A DNA stretch of 64,000 nucleotides from Streptomyces sp. NBC_01750 (GCF_035918095.1 NZ_CP109137.1:2730001-2794000); one strand, 5' to 3'. Numbered from the stretch's first letter, positions 41,323 to 50,265 are shown. Translations and numbers: made by a program. Notes: generated by a model not told the origin, from the sequence alone.

Positions 41323-42053
41323 TTGGCGGCCACTGCGGGCAGGTGCGGCTTGGTCGCGTACGCCACGAAGCTCTTGCCGATCAGCGGGTTGAGCGCCTGC
41401 TCGGCGAGCCGCGTGGCCAGCGGCTTCTTCATGATGTCCCAGACCAGCAGCTGGTGGTACGCCTTGACCGGCAGGGCCTTGTCGTTGTCGACGCCGAAGG
41501 CGCACTTGAGCCACCAGTAAGGCGAGTGCAGCGCGTGTGCGTGGTGCGTGCCGTACGGCTTGAGGCCGGCTTCCTTCATCTTGCCGAGCAGCTCGTCGGC
41601 CTTGTAGATACGGATATGGCCGCCCTCGACCTCGTGGTATGCGTCGCTCAGCGCCCAGCAGATCTTCTCGGGGCCGTAGCGCGGCACCGTGACGGCGATC
41701 CGCCCGCCGGGCCTCAGCACCCGCACCATCTCGGCCAGCACACCCTTGTCGTCCGGGATGTGCTCCATGACCTCGGAGATGATCACGACGTCGAAGGATT
41801 CGTCGGGGAACGGCAGATTGAGTGCGTCGCCCTCCATGGCCGTGGCGGTGGCACCCTCCGGGGCCTCCCCGGCCTCCTTCATCGCGGCGAACCACTTCGC
41901 GACCTCGCGGATCTCCTCGCCGTTCTGGTCGAGGGCCACGACCTGCGCACCGCGCCGGTAGCACTCGAACGCGTGCCGGCCTGCGCCGCAGCCCAGATCG
42001 AGCACGCGGTCGCCTGCGGCGAGCGGGAAGCGGGAGAAGTCGACGGTCAGCAC
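41319..42053 (-). CDS. SAM-dependent methyltransferase (Methyltransf_11)
   Basis: A 244-residue methyltransferase. Motif I is DRVLDLGCGAGRHAFECYRR (about residues 15-34), then VVALDQNGEEI, AMEGDALNLPFPDESFDVVI, EVMEHIPDDKGVLAEMVRVL and RPGGRIAVTVPRYGPEKIC. GTG 42053 is the first good start; the longer upstream frame is low complexity. It overlaps the barrel protein gene downstream. The glycosyltransferase lies 199 bases upstream on the same strand. From memory, M. tuberculosis has a similar methyltransferase/glycosyltransferase pair (Rv0224c/Rv0225) close to a KstR-regulated aldehyde dehydrogenase; the parallel is suggestive only. Confidence 0.9.
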   Translation of the reverse strand: MLTVDFSRFPLAAGDRVLDLGCGAGRHAFECYRRGAQVVALDQNGEEIREVAKWFAAMKEAGEAPEGATATAMEGDALNLPFPDESFDVVIISEVMEHIPDDKGVLAEMVRVLRPGGRIAVTVPRYGPEKICWALSDAYHEVEGGHIRIYKADELLGKMKEAGLKPYGTHHAHALHSPYWWLKCAFGVDNDKALPVKAYHQLLVWDIMKKPLATRLAEQALNPLIGKSFVAYATKPHLPAVAAK

Positions 42054-42252
42054 GAAGACCTGCTTTCGCGGTCGGGGGTTCGAGTACGCGGGTCCGCAGT
42101 GCGGTCCGGATTCGTGAGCCTGCGGCCCACACTTATGGCCGCGGGGCGGCCGGGACTCCGGGCCGCGGAGGGGGCCGGTGCCTGTGGCGCGGGGCGCAGG
42201 GGATGCCGGGAACCGGTACCGGCCCGGGCACGCCGCGCCTGGTGGAGGCGGG

Positions 42253-43578
42253 TCACCGGGCGGCCCCCCGCGCCGCGGACCGGGGCTCGCGGGTGGCGAT
42301 CGCCTCGCGGTAGTGCTCGGCCGTACCGATCGCCGCCTGCCTCCAGGTGAACCGCGCCAGCACCCGCTCCCGGCCCGCCGCCCCCAGCCGTACGCGCAGC
42401 GCCTCGTCACTCAGCAGCCTGCCCAGAGCCGCGGCGAGCGCACCCGCGTCGCCCGGCGGCACGGCCAGGCAGGTCTCCCCGTCCGGGCCCGCGACCTCGG
42501 GGATCGCGCCGCCGGTCGTGGCGAGAAGCGGTGTGCCCGTCGCCATCGCCTCCGCGGCGGGCAGCGAGAAGCCCTCGTACAGCGATGGCACACACGCGAT
42601 TTGCGCACTGCGCACCAGGTCGACCAGTTCGGCGTCGGAGATGCCCTTGACGAACTCGACGGCGTCCTCGAGGCCGTACCGCTCGATCAGCTGCGCGACG
42701 GGTCCGTCCTCCGCGCGCTTGCCGACGACGACGAGATGCGCGGCGGGATGCTCCGTACGGACCTTCGCCAGGGCCTCGACAAGATGGACCAGGCCCTTGA
42801 GCGGGACGTCCGCGCTGGAGGTGGTGACGATCCGGCCGGGGATCTCCGCGACCGCCGGATTTGGCGAGAAGAGGTCGGTGTCGGCCCCGATATGGACGAC
42901 ATGGACGCGGTCGGCTCGTACGCCGAGGTGATCGACGATCTCCTGCTGCGAGGAACCGGAGACGGTGAGCACCGAAGGCAGTCGGCGCGCGACCCGCTTC
43001 TGCATCCGCGTGAAGCCGTACCAGCGGCGTACGGATGCGCGCCTGCGCCAGCCGTCCGCCGCGTCCAGGTCCAGCTGCCGGTCGACGGTGATCGGGTGGT
43101 GGATGGTGGTGACCAGCGGTGCGCCGAGGTCGCCGAGCAGCCCGTACCCGAGCGTCTGGTTGTCGTGGATGACGTCGAACTCACCACGCCGCGCGGCCAG
43201 ATGGCGCCGGGCGCGCAGCGAGAAGGTGAGCGGCTCCGGAAAGCCGCCGGTCCACATGGTCGCGACCTCGAGCGCGTCGATCCAGTCGCGGTACTCGTCG
43301 CGCTTCGGCGTACGGAACGGGTCCGGGCTCCGGTACAGGTCGAGGCTGCCCAGCTCGGTGAGCGGCACGCCGTCGTCCAGTACGGGAAAGGGCTGCGCGC
43401 CGATCACCTCGACGCTGTGGCCGAGGCGGGCGAGCTCGCGCGAGAGGTGCCGTACATAGACGCCCTGGCCGCCGCAGAAGGGGTTGCCCTTGTAGGTGAG
43501 GAGCGCGATGCGCAGCGGCTCGTCACCGCCGCCTGACCTGCCCGTACGAGGGCCGGCCTCTATGGCCTCAGCGGTCAC
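42253..43578 (-). CDS. GT4 family glycosyltransferase
   Basis: A 441-residue GT-B fold enzyme. The N-terminal domain has LRIALLTYKGNPFCGGQGVY and HLSRELARLGHSVEVIGAQP. The C-terminal donor domain has VLTVSGSSQQEIVDHLGV, RIVTTSSADVPLKGLVHLVE, LVVVGKRAEDG and the GT4 E-x7-E motif in PSLYEGFSLPAAEAMATGTP. It uses a nucleotide sugar and retains configuration. The start ATG 43578 is 55 bases from a KstR-type operator shared with divergent kstR. Together with the methyltransferase and barrel protein it probably builds a modified glycan or lipid; the acceptor is unknown. Confidence 0.93.
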   Translation of the reverse strand: MTAEAIEAGPRTGRSGGGDEPLRIALLTYKGNPFCGGQGVYVRHLSRELARLGHSVEVIGAQPFPVLDDGVPLTELGSLDLYRSPDPFRTPKRDEYRDWIDALEVATMWTGGFPEPLTFSLRARRHLAARRGEFDVIHDNQTLGYGLLGDLGAPLVTTIHHPITVDRQLDLDAADGWRRRASVRRWYGFTRMQKRVARRLPSVLTVSGSSQQEIVDHLGVRADRVHVVHIGADTDLFSPNPAVAEIPGRIVTTSSADVPLKGLVHLVEALAKVRTEHPAAHLVVVGKRAEDGPVAQLIERYGLEDAVEFVKGISDAELVDLVRSAQIACVPSLYEGFSLPAAEAMATGTPLLATTGGAIPEVAGPDGETCLAVPPGDAGALAAALGRLLSDEALRVRLGAAGRERVLARFTWRQAAIGTAEHYREAIATREPRSAARGAAR

Positions 43579-43632
43579 TCACGGCCCCCTTCTCACTGCC
43601 TTTTCGCCGGAGCGTAACCGCTCGCGCTAATC

Positions 43633-43646
43633 TAGAACAAGTTTCA
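43633..43646. promoter_or_regulatory. KstR operator between kstR and the glycosyltransferase
   Basis: TAGAACAAGTTTCA fits TnnAACnnGTTnnA at all fixed positions. It lies 132 bases upstream of the kstR ATG and 55 bases upstream of the divergent glycosyltransferase, so it may mediate autoregulation and possibly control both directions. Confidence 0.75.
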
Positions 43647-43777
43647 GACTTGATCGCTCAAGGAGCTTCGAATCTACCGGCAGGTAGCGCTGCTGTAAGG
43701 GCCGGATCAGGTGATTCGCGCCACGACGGAGGCCCTGCCATGCTGTGCGATCCGGACTCGTGCATGGAACGGGACAT

Positions 43778-44410
43778 ATGACAGCCGAAGCCAAGCCGGT
43801 GGTGCCCGCGTCGCCGCCCCTGACGGAACGCCAGGAGGCGCGCCGGCGTCGCATCCTGCACGCCAGCGCTCAGCTGGCCAGCCGCGGCGGCTTCGACGCG
43901 GTACAGATGCGCGAGGTCGCCGAGTCCTCGAGCGTCGCGCTCGGCACGCTCTACCGCTACTTCCCCTCCAAGATCCATCTGCTGGTCGCCACGATGCAGG
44001 ACCAGCTCCAGCACATGCACACGACTCTGCGGAAGAAGCCGCCGGGCGGGGACAGCGCGGCGGAACGGGTTGCCGAGACTCTGATGCGGGCCTTCCGCGC
44101 GCTCCAGCGCGAACCGCATCTCGCGGACGCGATGGTGCGGGCGCTGACCTTCGCGGACCGCAGCGTCAGCCCCGAGGTGGACACGGTCTCCCGCCAGACC
44201 ACGGCGATCATCCTGGACGCCATGAGGCTGGAGAATCCGACGCCCGAGCAGCTCTCCGCGGTCCGCGTGATCGAGCACACCTGGCACTCGGCGCTGATCA
44301 CCTGGCTATCGGGGCGCGCCTCGATCGCACAGGTGAAGATCGACATCGAGACGGTGTGCCGGCTGATCGATCTGACGACCCCGCCCGGGCCGGTCAAGGG
44401 CCGGGGCTAG
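43778..44410 (+). CDS. kstR: KstR-type TetR repressor of steroid catabolism
   Basis: A 210-residue TetR regulator. The DNA-binding domain is RQEARRRRILHASAQLASRG, GFDAVQMREVAESSSVALGT, LYRYFPSKIHLLVATM (about residues 18-70), nearly the same order and wording as mycobacterial KstR (RRKRILDATMAIASKGGYEAVQMRAVA..., recalled from memory), followed by RAFRALQREPHLADAMVRAL, ALTFADRSVSPEVDTVSRQT and a C-terminal WHSALITWLSGRASIAQVK that also parallels KstR. KstR releases DNA on binding a steroid-CoA intermediate. The six or more matching operators in this window, all before sterol-type genes, strongly support the assignment. Start ATG 43778 (GGGAC just upstream); GTG 43745 would add 11 unconvincing residues. 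Confidence 0.92.
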   Translation: MTAEAKPVVPASPPLTERQEARRRRILHASAQLASRGGFDAVQMREVAESSSVALGTLYRYFPSKIHLLVATMQDQLQHMHTTLRKKPPGGDSAAERVAETLMRAFRALQREPHLADAMVRALTFADRSVSPEVDTVSRQTTAIILDAMRLENPTPEQLSAVRVIEHTWHSALITWLSGRASIAQVKIDIETVCRLIDLTTPPGPVKGRG

Positions 44411-44751
44411 ACGGCTTTCGGGCACCGCGCCGGGGCCGGGCCATCAGGCCGGAGTTCGCCGGACACTTCCCGCCACACCGGTGGTCGCGGCCGCCCACCG
44501 CGTCCCGCGCACGTCCCTCGCCAACCGGCCGCAGGCGAGCCGGACTCCCGTTCGATCACCCCAGGGGTCTCGAAGGCAACGCGCGTGCGCCGGTGACACA
44601 CTCCGGGGTTCACGCGCGGTACGTGCGCCCCCCTTGCCCCCTCTTGGCTTGTTCTGCGACTGCATGAGGAGGAAAGCCAGCCAAGAATGTTCGTTCGCGC
44701 CGGACGGGGCATCCGGTGAGCGGTGAGCGGTCAACTGATGGGGGACAGAAC

Positions 44752-45360
44752 GTGATCCGGGTACTTCTCGTGCACGATGTCGGTATGTTGCGGTCGGCGC
44801 TGGCGGAGAGACTCGCCGGAGAGCCCGACCTGGAGGTCTACGACGCGCCCTGGCGCAGTGCGCCGGGCCGGGCGCGATTACTCCGCCCCGACGTGTGCGC
44901 GGTGGACCTGGACTGTTCCGAGTCGTACGGCATCGCGCCGCTCGGCGAGCTGCCGGAAGGCCGGACCGGTACGGGAAGAAGACCGTTGCTGGTCCTTGCC
45001 AACGCAAACCGGCCAGGTCCGCTCCGGCGGGCGGTCGAGGCGCACGCCTGTGGTTTTGTCGACAATGAGGGCACGCCCGAGAATCTGATCGCCGCCATCC
45101 GCAAGGTGGCCGGGGGGGAACGTTTCGTCGACGACTCACTGGGCTTCGGCTTTCTGCGCGCATCTCAGATTCCGCTGACCAAGCGGGAGTTGAATGTGCT
45201 GTCACTGGCCGCCGAGGGAGCCTCGATCACCGACATAGCGAACAGTCTCCATCTGTCCAACGGCACGGTGCGCAACTACATGGCGGCCATCACCCGTAAG
45301 ACCGGCGCGCGCAACCGGGTCGACGCCATAAGGATCTCCCAGGGCGAGGGCTGGGTGTGA
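44752..45360 (+). CDS. Atypical LuxR-family response regulator
   Basis: A 202-residue protein with a receiver-like N-terminus and a LuxR helix-turn-helix (LTKRELNVLSLAAEG, NSLHLSNGTVRNYMAAITRK). The receiver is degenerate: VLLVHDVGMLRSALAERL has His-Asp rather than an acidic pair, VCAVDLDCSESYGI keeps an Asp at the phosphosite, but the conserved Lys is replaced (CGFVDNEGTPENL). It therefore probably signals without phosphorylation or through ligand binding, as in atypical actinomycete regulators. GTG 44752 is preferred (GGGGGA 6 bases upstream); GTG 44716 is an alternative. No kinase is adjacent. The 341 bases before it (44411-44751) hold no supported gene. Confidence 0.88.
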   Translation: MIRVLLVHDVGMLRSALAERLAGEPDLEVYDAPWRSAPGRARLLRPDVCAVDLDCSESYGIAPLGELPEGRTGTGRRPLLVLANANRPGPLRRAVEAHACGFVDNEGTPENLIAAIRKVAGGERFVDDSLGFGFLRASQIPLTKRELNVLSLAAEGASITDIANSLHLSNGTVRNYMAAITRKTGARNRVDAIRISQGEGWV

Positions 45361-45691
45361 GAACCCTGCGAAGGCCCTGTCGGTTCGCGGTAGCAGGACG
45401 AGCGGGCCGGCGGCTCCTCGTGGTGCCGTACTCCGCGTGCGTCCCGTCCATCACCAGCACGCGGCCGGCGAGTCGAGCCGGTCCGGTGCGCGACGACACA
45501 TCGGCGTGCCGCCGGGCCGGGCGGCGGACATCCGCCCGGCGCGCGCCTCGGCCGCCGGGTCGAGGTGGCAGGTCGCCTTACCGAGCGGCACGAGCCGCAC
45601 GAGCGGCATGAGGCGCGCGGCGCGGCATGGGCAAGGGCGAGCCGCAGGCAGGCGAGTGCCTACGGTCCACCTCGAAGCCTTCCCGGTCACC
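45361..45691. other. Intergenic region with no supported gene
   Basis: This 331-base stretch between the response regulator and the ferredoxin terminator carries several overlapping short open frames, all with compositions of shadow frames (Arg/Ala/Pro rich) and without ribosome sites. I see no RNA gene or clear operator. Confidence 0.6.
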
Positions 45692-45740
45692 CGGCGCGAC
45701 GAACCCCGGGCCATGGCCCGGCCCGGGGTTCGTCGCGCCG
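45692..45740 (-). terminator. 21-bp perfect hairpin after the ferredoxin gene
   Basis: Arms 45692-45712 and 45720-45740 are exact inverted copies around a 7-base loop (ATGGCCC). It begins 6 bases after the ferredoxin stop on the minus strand. It is very stable and lacks a U-tract, as is common in Streptomyces. Confidence 0.8.
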
Positions 45741-45745
45741 CTCCG

Positions 45746-45979
45746 CTACTCCTCGGGCGGGAAGACCGGTTCCCCGCTCTCCAGCAGGGTGATGGCGATC
45801 GCCTCGACCGGGCAGTTCTCGGCCGCCGCGAGGATCATCTCGTGGGCGTCGGTGTCGGCGTCCCGCGGATGCGACTGCCGGGCCGAGTCGAGTGCGAAAC
45901 CGTCCGGGGCATGGCTCACGCACATGCCCGAGCCGATGCAGACGCTCCGGTCGACCTCGACGTGCCAGCGGTCTCCCAT
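45746..45979 (-). CDS. 3Fe-4S ferredoxin
   Basis: A 77-residue single-cluster ferredoxin of the type that feeds actinomycete P450s. VDRSVCIGSGMCVSHAPDGF supplies two cysteines (C-x5-C, the position between them being Gly as in 3Fe-4S forms) and AAENCPVEAIAI the third with its proline. It lies 11 bases downstream of the aldehyde dehydrogenase on the same strand, behind a degenerate KstR site. M. tuberculosis FdxD is the KstR-regulated counterpart by analogy. It could serve the CYP125-like P450 at the right edge, since that gene has no ferredoxin within the window. Confidence 0.9.
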   Translation of the reverse strand: MGDRWHVEVDRSVCIGSGMCVSHAPDGFALDSARQSHPRDADTDAHEMILAAAENCPVEAIAITLLESGEPVFPPEE

Positions 45980-45990
45980 GACTTCTCTCC

Positions 45991-47451
45991 TCAGTTCTCT
46001 CCGTACCCGGCCGGCAGATGGATCATCTTGTGCTCCAGGTACTCGCCGTAGCCCTCGGGCCCGAACTCCCGCCCCAGGCCCGAGTTCTTGTAGCCGCCGA
46101 ACGGCCCGAGCATGTCGAGGCTGAATGTATCGACGTTGTACGTCCCCGTCCTGATCCGCCGCGCGAAGTCGATGCCGCGCTCGACGTCGGTCGTCCAGAC
46201 GCTGCCGCTGAGCCCGAAGTCGGAGTCGTTCGCGATCTTCGCCGCCTCGTTCTCGTCCCCGTACGGCAGCAGACAGATCACCGGGCCGAAGATCTCCTCG
46301 CGGGCGACGCGCATGGAGTTGTCGACGCCGCCGAAGAGTGTCGGCTCCACGTACCAGCCCTGCTCAAGACCGGCCGGACGCCCGCCGCCCGTGAGTATCT
46401 TGGCGCCTTCTTCCTGCCCGATCCGGATGTAGTCGAGCGAGCGCTGCTGCTGGCGGCGGGCCACCAGCGGCCCGACCTGCGTCGCCGCGTCGAGCGGGTC
46501 GCCGACCACCAGGGCGCTCGCCGCGGCGGCGAACGCCTCCGCCATCTCGTCGTAGCGGCTGCGCGGCGCGAGGATACGGCTCTGGGCCACGCACGCCTGC
46601 CCGTTGTTCATCCAGGCCGCCGGGACGATCCCGGCCACCGCCGACTCCAGGTCCGCGTCCGGCAGGATCACCGCCGCCGACTTGCCGCCGAGTTCCAGTG
46701 TGACGCCGGTGAGATTGCGTGACGCGACCTCCATGACCCGCCTGCCGGCCGCGACCGAGCCGGTGAAGGAGACCTTGTCGACGCCGGGGTGCCCGACCAG
46801 GTACTCGCTCACTTCGCGGTCCGCGGGGAGGATCGAGAGCACACCCTTGGGCAGCCCGGCCTCCTGCGCGATCCCGGCGAGGATGTACGAGTCCAGGGGT
46901 GACTCGGGCGATGGCTTGAGCACCACCGTGCAGCCGGCCAGCAGCGCCGGGCCGAGCTTGGCCGCGGCCGTGAACTGCGGGACGTTCCAGGGAATCACGG
47001 CCGCCACGACGCCCACCGGCTCACGCCGTACGAGGATCGGCCCGAGCACTCCGGCCCGCTGCTCCTCGTGCGGATATCCGCGCGCGACGGTGATCGCCGC
47101 GTCCCACACCATCATCGCGCCGAGCGCCTGCGCGAGCACGCTCCACGAGTACGGAGAGCCGTTCTGCGCGCTGATGGAGCGGGCTATCTCCTCGTGCCGT
47201 ACCGCGATCGCGTCCTTGATCCTGGTGATGACGGAGATCCGCTCGTCGAGCGTCATCCGCGGCCAGGGCCCCTCGTCGAAGGCCTCGCGGGCGGCGGCCA
47301 CCGCCCGGTCGACATCCGCCGGTGAGGCGTGCGGGACCCGCCCGATGACCTGCTCGGTGTGCGGCGACACGACCTCGATGACGTCGCTGCCGAGCGGATC
47401 GGCCCACTCCCCGCCGATGAACAGCTTTCCGTGTTCCACAAGCTCGGTCAT
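45991..47451 (-). CDS. NAD-dependent aldehyde dehydrogenase
   Basis: A 486-residue ALDH. KLFIGGEWADPLGSDVIEVV at the N-terminus, VAAVIPWNVPQF, SFTGSVAAGRRVMEVASRN, LELGGKSAAVILPDADLESA (catalytic Glu) and NNGQACVAQSRILAPRSRYD (catalytic Cys) are all present, followed by EEIFGPVICLLPYGDENEA and GPFGGYKNSGLGREFG. It oxidises an aldehyde to acid with NAD(P). Start ATG 47451 has AGGAGG upstream. The operon with the ferredoxin and a KstR-like half-palindrome 50 bases upstream link it to sterol breakdown, for example oxidising an aldehyde from CYP125/ADH action; this is inference. Confidence 0.94.
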   Translation of the reverse strand: MTELVEHGKLFIGGEWADPLGSDVIEVVSPHTEQVIGRVPHASPADVDRAVAAAREAFDEGPWPRMTLDERISVITRIKDAIAVRHEEIARSISAQNGSPYSWSVLAQALGAMMVWDAAITVARGYPHEEQRAGVLGPILVRREPVGVVAAVIPWNVPQFTAAAKLGPALLAGCTVVLKPSPESPLDSYILAGIAQEAGLPKGVLSILPADREVSEYLVGHPGVDKVSFTGSVAAGRRVMEVASRNLTGVTLELGGKSAAVILPDADLESAVAGIVPAAWMNNGQACVAQSRILAPRSRYDEMAEAFAAAASALVVGDPLDAATQVGPLVARRQQQRSLDYIRIGQEEGAKILTGGGRPAGLEQGWYVEPTLFGGVDNSMRVAREEIFGPVICLLPYGDENEAAKIANDSDFGLSGSVWTTDVERGIDFARRIRTGTYNVDTFSLDMLGPFGGYKNSGLGREFGPEGYGEYLEHKMIHLPAGYGEN

Positions 47452-47499
47452 GGCTGCTGCCTCCTGCGGCCCGGCGCTTTTCTGACTCTGTTTCAGAAC

Positions 47500-47513
47500 T
47501 GATACCAGTTCTA
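47500..47513. promoter_or_regulatory. Degenerate KstR-like operator before the ALDH gene
   Basis: TGATACCAGTTCTA matches TnnAACnnGTTnnA at seven of eight fixed positions (TAC for AAC). It also overlaps a second arrangement, GAACTG-N4-CAGTTC at 47496-47511. It lies 49 bases upstream of the aldehyde dehydrogenase start. The rest of 47514-47833 holds no supported gene. Confidence 0.5.
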
Positions 47514-47833
47514 GTTGAAGGAGTCCACGGCAGGAACGAAATAGCCCCGACCAGTGGTTTCCCGCCGGGAGGGGAGTGCTTGAGCCGCAGTCGTCGAGTA
47601 CCGGGTGGCGCACACGTCACCCGCACGGGTGATCCGGGTGGCGCGGCCGCGTGCGCGGGTGCTTGCTGGTCCTAGTCGTCATCCGGGGGTCCGCGCGGGG
47701 CCGCAACGCCACGTCCGGCCTACGGCGCGGCCGGCGGAAGCGGGGCATCCGGCACCTGCCCGTCGCCGCCGCGGCCGGGCGGGGAACAGGCCGTCACCGG
47801 ACCGGGTGACGCACGGACAGGGAGAGGAAGCGA

Positions 47834-48511
47834 ATGACCTCCATGGAGAAGAGCAGCCAGTCGCTGCGCACTCCACGAGCCGCAGGCCTGGTAGGGATCA
47901 TCTTCGCCATCCTGCTCGCCGCCGCCATCGTTCTGGTCCGCCTGGCGATACCGCACGAGGGGAGCAAGGGGGCCAGCAGCTGGTTCAGCGATCCCTCGCG
48001 TCGGCACACGGTGGAGACGGCGCTCAGCCTCATCCCGTTCGCGGGCATCTTCTTCCTGTGGTTCATGGGCGCTGTCCGCGCGCGGATCGGAGAGGCGGAG
48101 GACCAGTTCATCTCCACGGTCTTTCTCGGCAGCGGTCTGGTGTTCGTGGCGACTCTTTTCGGGGCCGCGGCGGCAGCGGGAAGTCTGCTGGTCACGGCCG
48201 ACGCGGCCGGGGTCGACTCTCAGCTGCAGGTGTGGTCCTTCGGCAATCACTTCACCTACAACCTGCTGACGACCTACTCGATGCGCATGGCCGCGGTATT
48301 CACCTTCTCGACCTCCTCGATCGGGCACCGGCTCGGGGTCCTTCCGCGCTGGCTTTCCCTCCTGGGCTACCTGGTCGCCCTGATACTGCTCTTCGTGACG
48401 GGCAATATCGCCTGGTCCGAGCTGGTCTTCCCCGGGTGGGCCCTGATCCTCAGCCTCTACATCCTTGTCGCCAGCTTCCGCCCGCGCCCCGTGCCGGCCG
48501 TCTCGTCATGA
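47834..48511 (+). CDS. Multi-pass membrane protein of unknown function
   Basis: A 225-residue membrane protein. Helices: AAGLVGIIFAILLAAAIVLV (about 16-35), TALSLIPFAGIFFLWFMGAV, ISTVFLGSGLVFVATLFGAA, NLLTTYSMRMAAVFTFSTSS, LSLLGYLVALILLFVTGNIA and a last helix LVFPGWALILSLYILVASFR. No transport or enzyme motif is recognised. Good AGAGGA site before ATG 47834. It is divergent from the aldehyde dehydrogenase and upstream of the ferredoxin/reductase/P450 set, with 136 bases between. Confidence 0.85.
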   Translation: MTSMEKSSQSLRTPRAAGLVGIIFAILLAAAIVLVRLAIPHEGSKGASSWFSDPSRRHTVETALSLIPFAGIFFLWFMGAVRARIGEAEDQFISTVFLGSGLVFVATLFGAAAAAGSLLVTADAAGVDSQLQVWSFGNHFTYNLLTTYSMRMAAVFTFSTSSIGHRLGVLPRWLSLLGYLVALILLFVTGNIAWSELVFPGWALILSLYILVASFRPRPVPAVSS

Positions 48512-48647
48512 CCAGCCGTCTCCTCATGACCTCCAGCCATTTCCTGAGCGTTGTCGACCGTTAACTCCATTGGCCCGCCTGTGCTCGCGGAACCACAGCG
48601 GCACTCGCATGCTGGGCCAGGGGTACTACTGGAAGGGCGGCCCCTTG

Positions 48648-48884
48648 ATGAGGCTTGTCGTCGATCTCAACCGTTGCCAGGGGTACGCGCAGTGTGCCTT
48701 CCTCGCACCCGATGTATTCACCATGCACGGCGACGAGGCGTTGTTGTACAAGCCGCACGCCGACGAAGCACAGCGGCAGCACGTGGCGCGGGCCGTCGCG
48801 GCATGTCCGGTCCAGGCCATCCTCGTGGACGACCCGGGCGATACGCCTGCCCCGGTGAGGGAGGGGCTGTCCAGTGGCCGGTGA
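48648..48884 (+). CDS. 3Fe-4S ferredoxin of the P450 cluster
   Basis: A 78-residue ferredoxin: MRLVVDLNRCQGYAQCAFLA gives C-x5-C with Tyr at the usual fourth-ligand position (3Fe-4S type), then VAACPVQAILV gives the last Cys-Pro. Such ferredoxins pass electrons from a FAD reductase to a class I P450. Its stop overlaps the start of the reductase gene, and the P450 follows, so the electron chain is complete in one operon. ATG 48648 is preferred; the frame extends upstream to 48465 without ferredoxin similarity. Confidence 0.9.
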   Translation: MRLVVDLNRCQGYAQCAFLAPDVFTMHGDEALLYKPHADEAQRQHVARAVAACPVQAILVDDPGDTPAPVREGLSSGR

Positions 48885-50265
48885 CGGGTACTTGGAGTGG
48901 ATGAGGCGCGAGGGGCGGATCGTGATCGTGGGCGCCTCCCTCGCCGGCCTCCGGGCCGCGGAGACCCTGCGGAAGGAGGGCTTCACCGGCTCACTCACGC
49001 TGATCGGCGACGAGCCGTACGAACCGTACGACCGACCGCCGCTCTCCAAGCAGGTCCTGCTGGGCCAGACGTCCGCCGATCGGACCGCACTGCCACAGCG
49101 CATGGAGTTCGACGCTCACTGGCGGCTCGGTGTCGCCGCCACCGGGCTGGACATGGCGAACAGACGGGTGCGCCTGGCCGACGGCGACGAGGTGGAGTAC
49201 GACCGGCTGCTGATCGCGACCGGCGTTCACGCCCGGCCGTGGCCGCATGAGGCGGAAGCCGACCTTGACGGGGTCTTCGTACTGCGCACGCGCGACGACG
49301 CGGCCGGACTGCAGCGGCGGCTGGTGGGCGCACGCCGGGTGCTCGTCATCGGCGCCGGCTTCACCGGCTCGGAGATCGCGTCCGCCTGCCGCGAGCGCGG
49401 GCTGCCGGTCACCGTCGTCGAACGCGCCGCGGCGCCTCTCGTGGGCGCGCTCGGCGGTGTGGTCGGCCAGGCGGCCGCGGAGCTGCAACGCGAACACGGC
49501 GTGGACCTGCGCTGCGGCCTCATGGTCACGGGGTTGGAGGGCGACTCGGCAGGACGCCTGCGGTGCGCCCACCTGTCCGACGGCACCACCGTCGAGGCGG
49601 ATGTCGCGGTGGTCTCGCTCGGCGCGACGCGCAACACCGCATGGCTGGCCGACTCGGGGCTCGGCGCCGGCCCGCGCGGAATCGCCTGCGACGCCGGATG
49701 CCGCGCCTTCGACGTCCGGGGCATCGTGACCGACGACGTCTTCGTCGCCGGCGACGTCGCACGATCCCCGCACGCGCTTTTCGGCTACCAGTTCCTGTCC
49801 CTCGAACACTGGGGCAATGCCGTCGCACAGGCCGAGATCGCGGCGCACAACATGATCAGCGCCAGTTCGGATCGCCGTCCGCACCTGTGGGTGCCGGCCT
49901 TCTGGTCCTCCCAATTCGGGGTCAGCATCAAGTCGGTGGGCGTCCCGTCCCTGGGCGAGGAGATCCTCATCGCCCAGGGGGCACTCGCCGAACACCGCTT
50001 CACCGGCGTGTACGGATACCAGGGCCGCGTCATCGCCGCCGTCACCTTCGACCAGACGAAGTGGCTGGAGTTCTACCAGCGGCAGATCGAAACGGCTGCG
50101 CCGTTCCCGCCGCCGTTCCCCACGGTGGACCGCCGACCGGAAGGTCTGCGGCCGGTCCCGGCCGACTTCCCCGACCCGTCCCTGCCCACCCACGCGCCGT
50201 CCGTCACCCTCAGCGGCTACTCGCCGACCGACCGGCGGATCACCTTCACCCCGGTCCGGGCCTGA
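48874..50265 (+). CDS. FAD-dependent ferredoxin reductase
   Basis: A 463-residue putidaredoxin-reductase-like flavoprotein. FAD site IVIVGASLAGLRAAETLRKE (about residues 16-35), DRPPLSKQVLLG, YDRLLIATGVHARPWP, NAD site RVLVIGAGFTGSEIASACRE (about 150), VFVAGDVARSPHALFGYQFL with the second FAD aspartate, and a C-terminal reductase domain (PAFWSSQFGVSIKSVG, VYGYQGRVIAAVTFDQ). It transfers electrons from NAD(P)H to the ferredoxin encoded just upstream, with an 11-base overlap. GTG 48874 or ATG 48901 may start it. The C-terminal tail of about 60 residues is Pro-rich. Confidence 0.92.
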   Translation: MAGDGYLEWMRREGRIVIVGASLAGLRAAETLRKEGFTGSLTLIGDEPYEPYDRPPLSKQVLLGQTSADRTALPQRMEFDAHWRLGVAATGLDMANRRVRLADGDEVEYDRLLIATGVHARPWPHEAEADLDGVFVLRTRDDAAGLQRRLVGARRVLVIGAGFTGSEIASACRERGLPVTVVERAAAPLVGALGGVVGQAAAELQREHGVDLRCGLMVTGLEGDSAGRLRCAHLSDGTTVEADVAVVSLGATRNTAWLADSGLGAGPRGIACDAGCRAFDVRGIVTDDVFVAGDVARSPHALFGYQFLSLEHWGNAVAQAEIAAHNMISASSDRRPHLWVPAFWSSQFGVSIKSVGVPSLGEEILIAQGALAEHRFTGVYGYQGRVIAAVTFDQTKWLEFYQRQIETAAPFPPPFPTVDRRPEGLRPVPADFPDPSLPTHAPSVTLSGYSPTDRRITFTPVRA

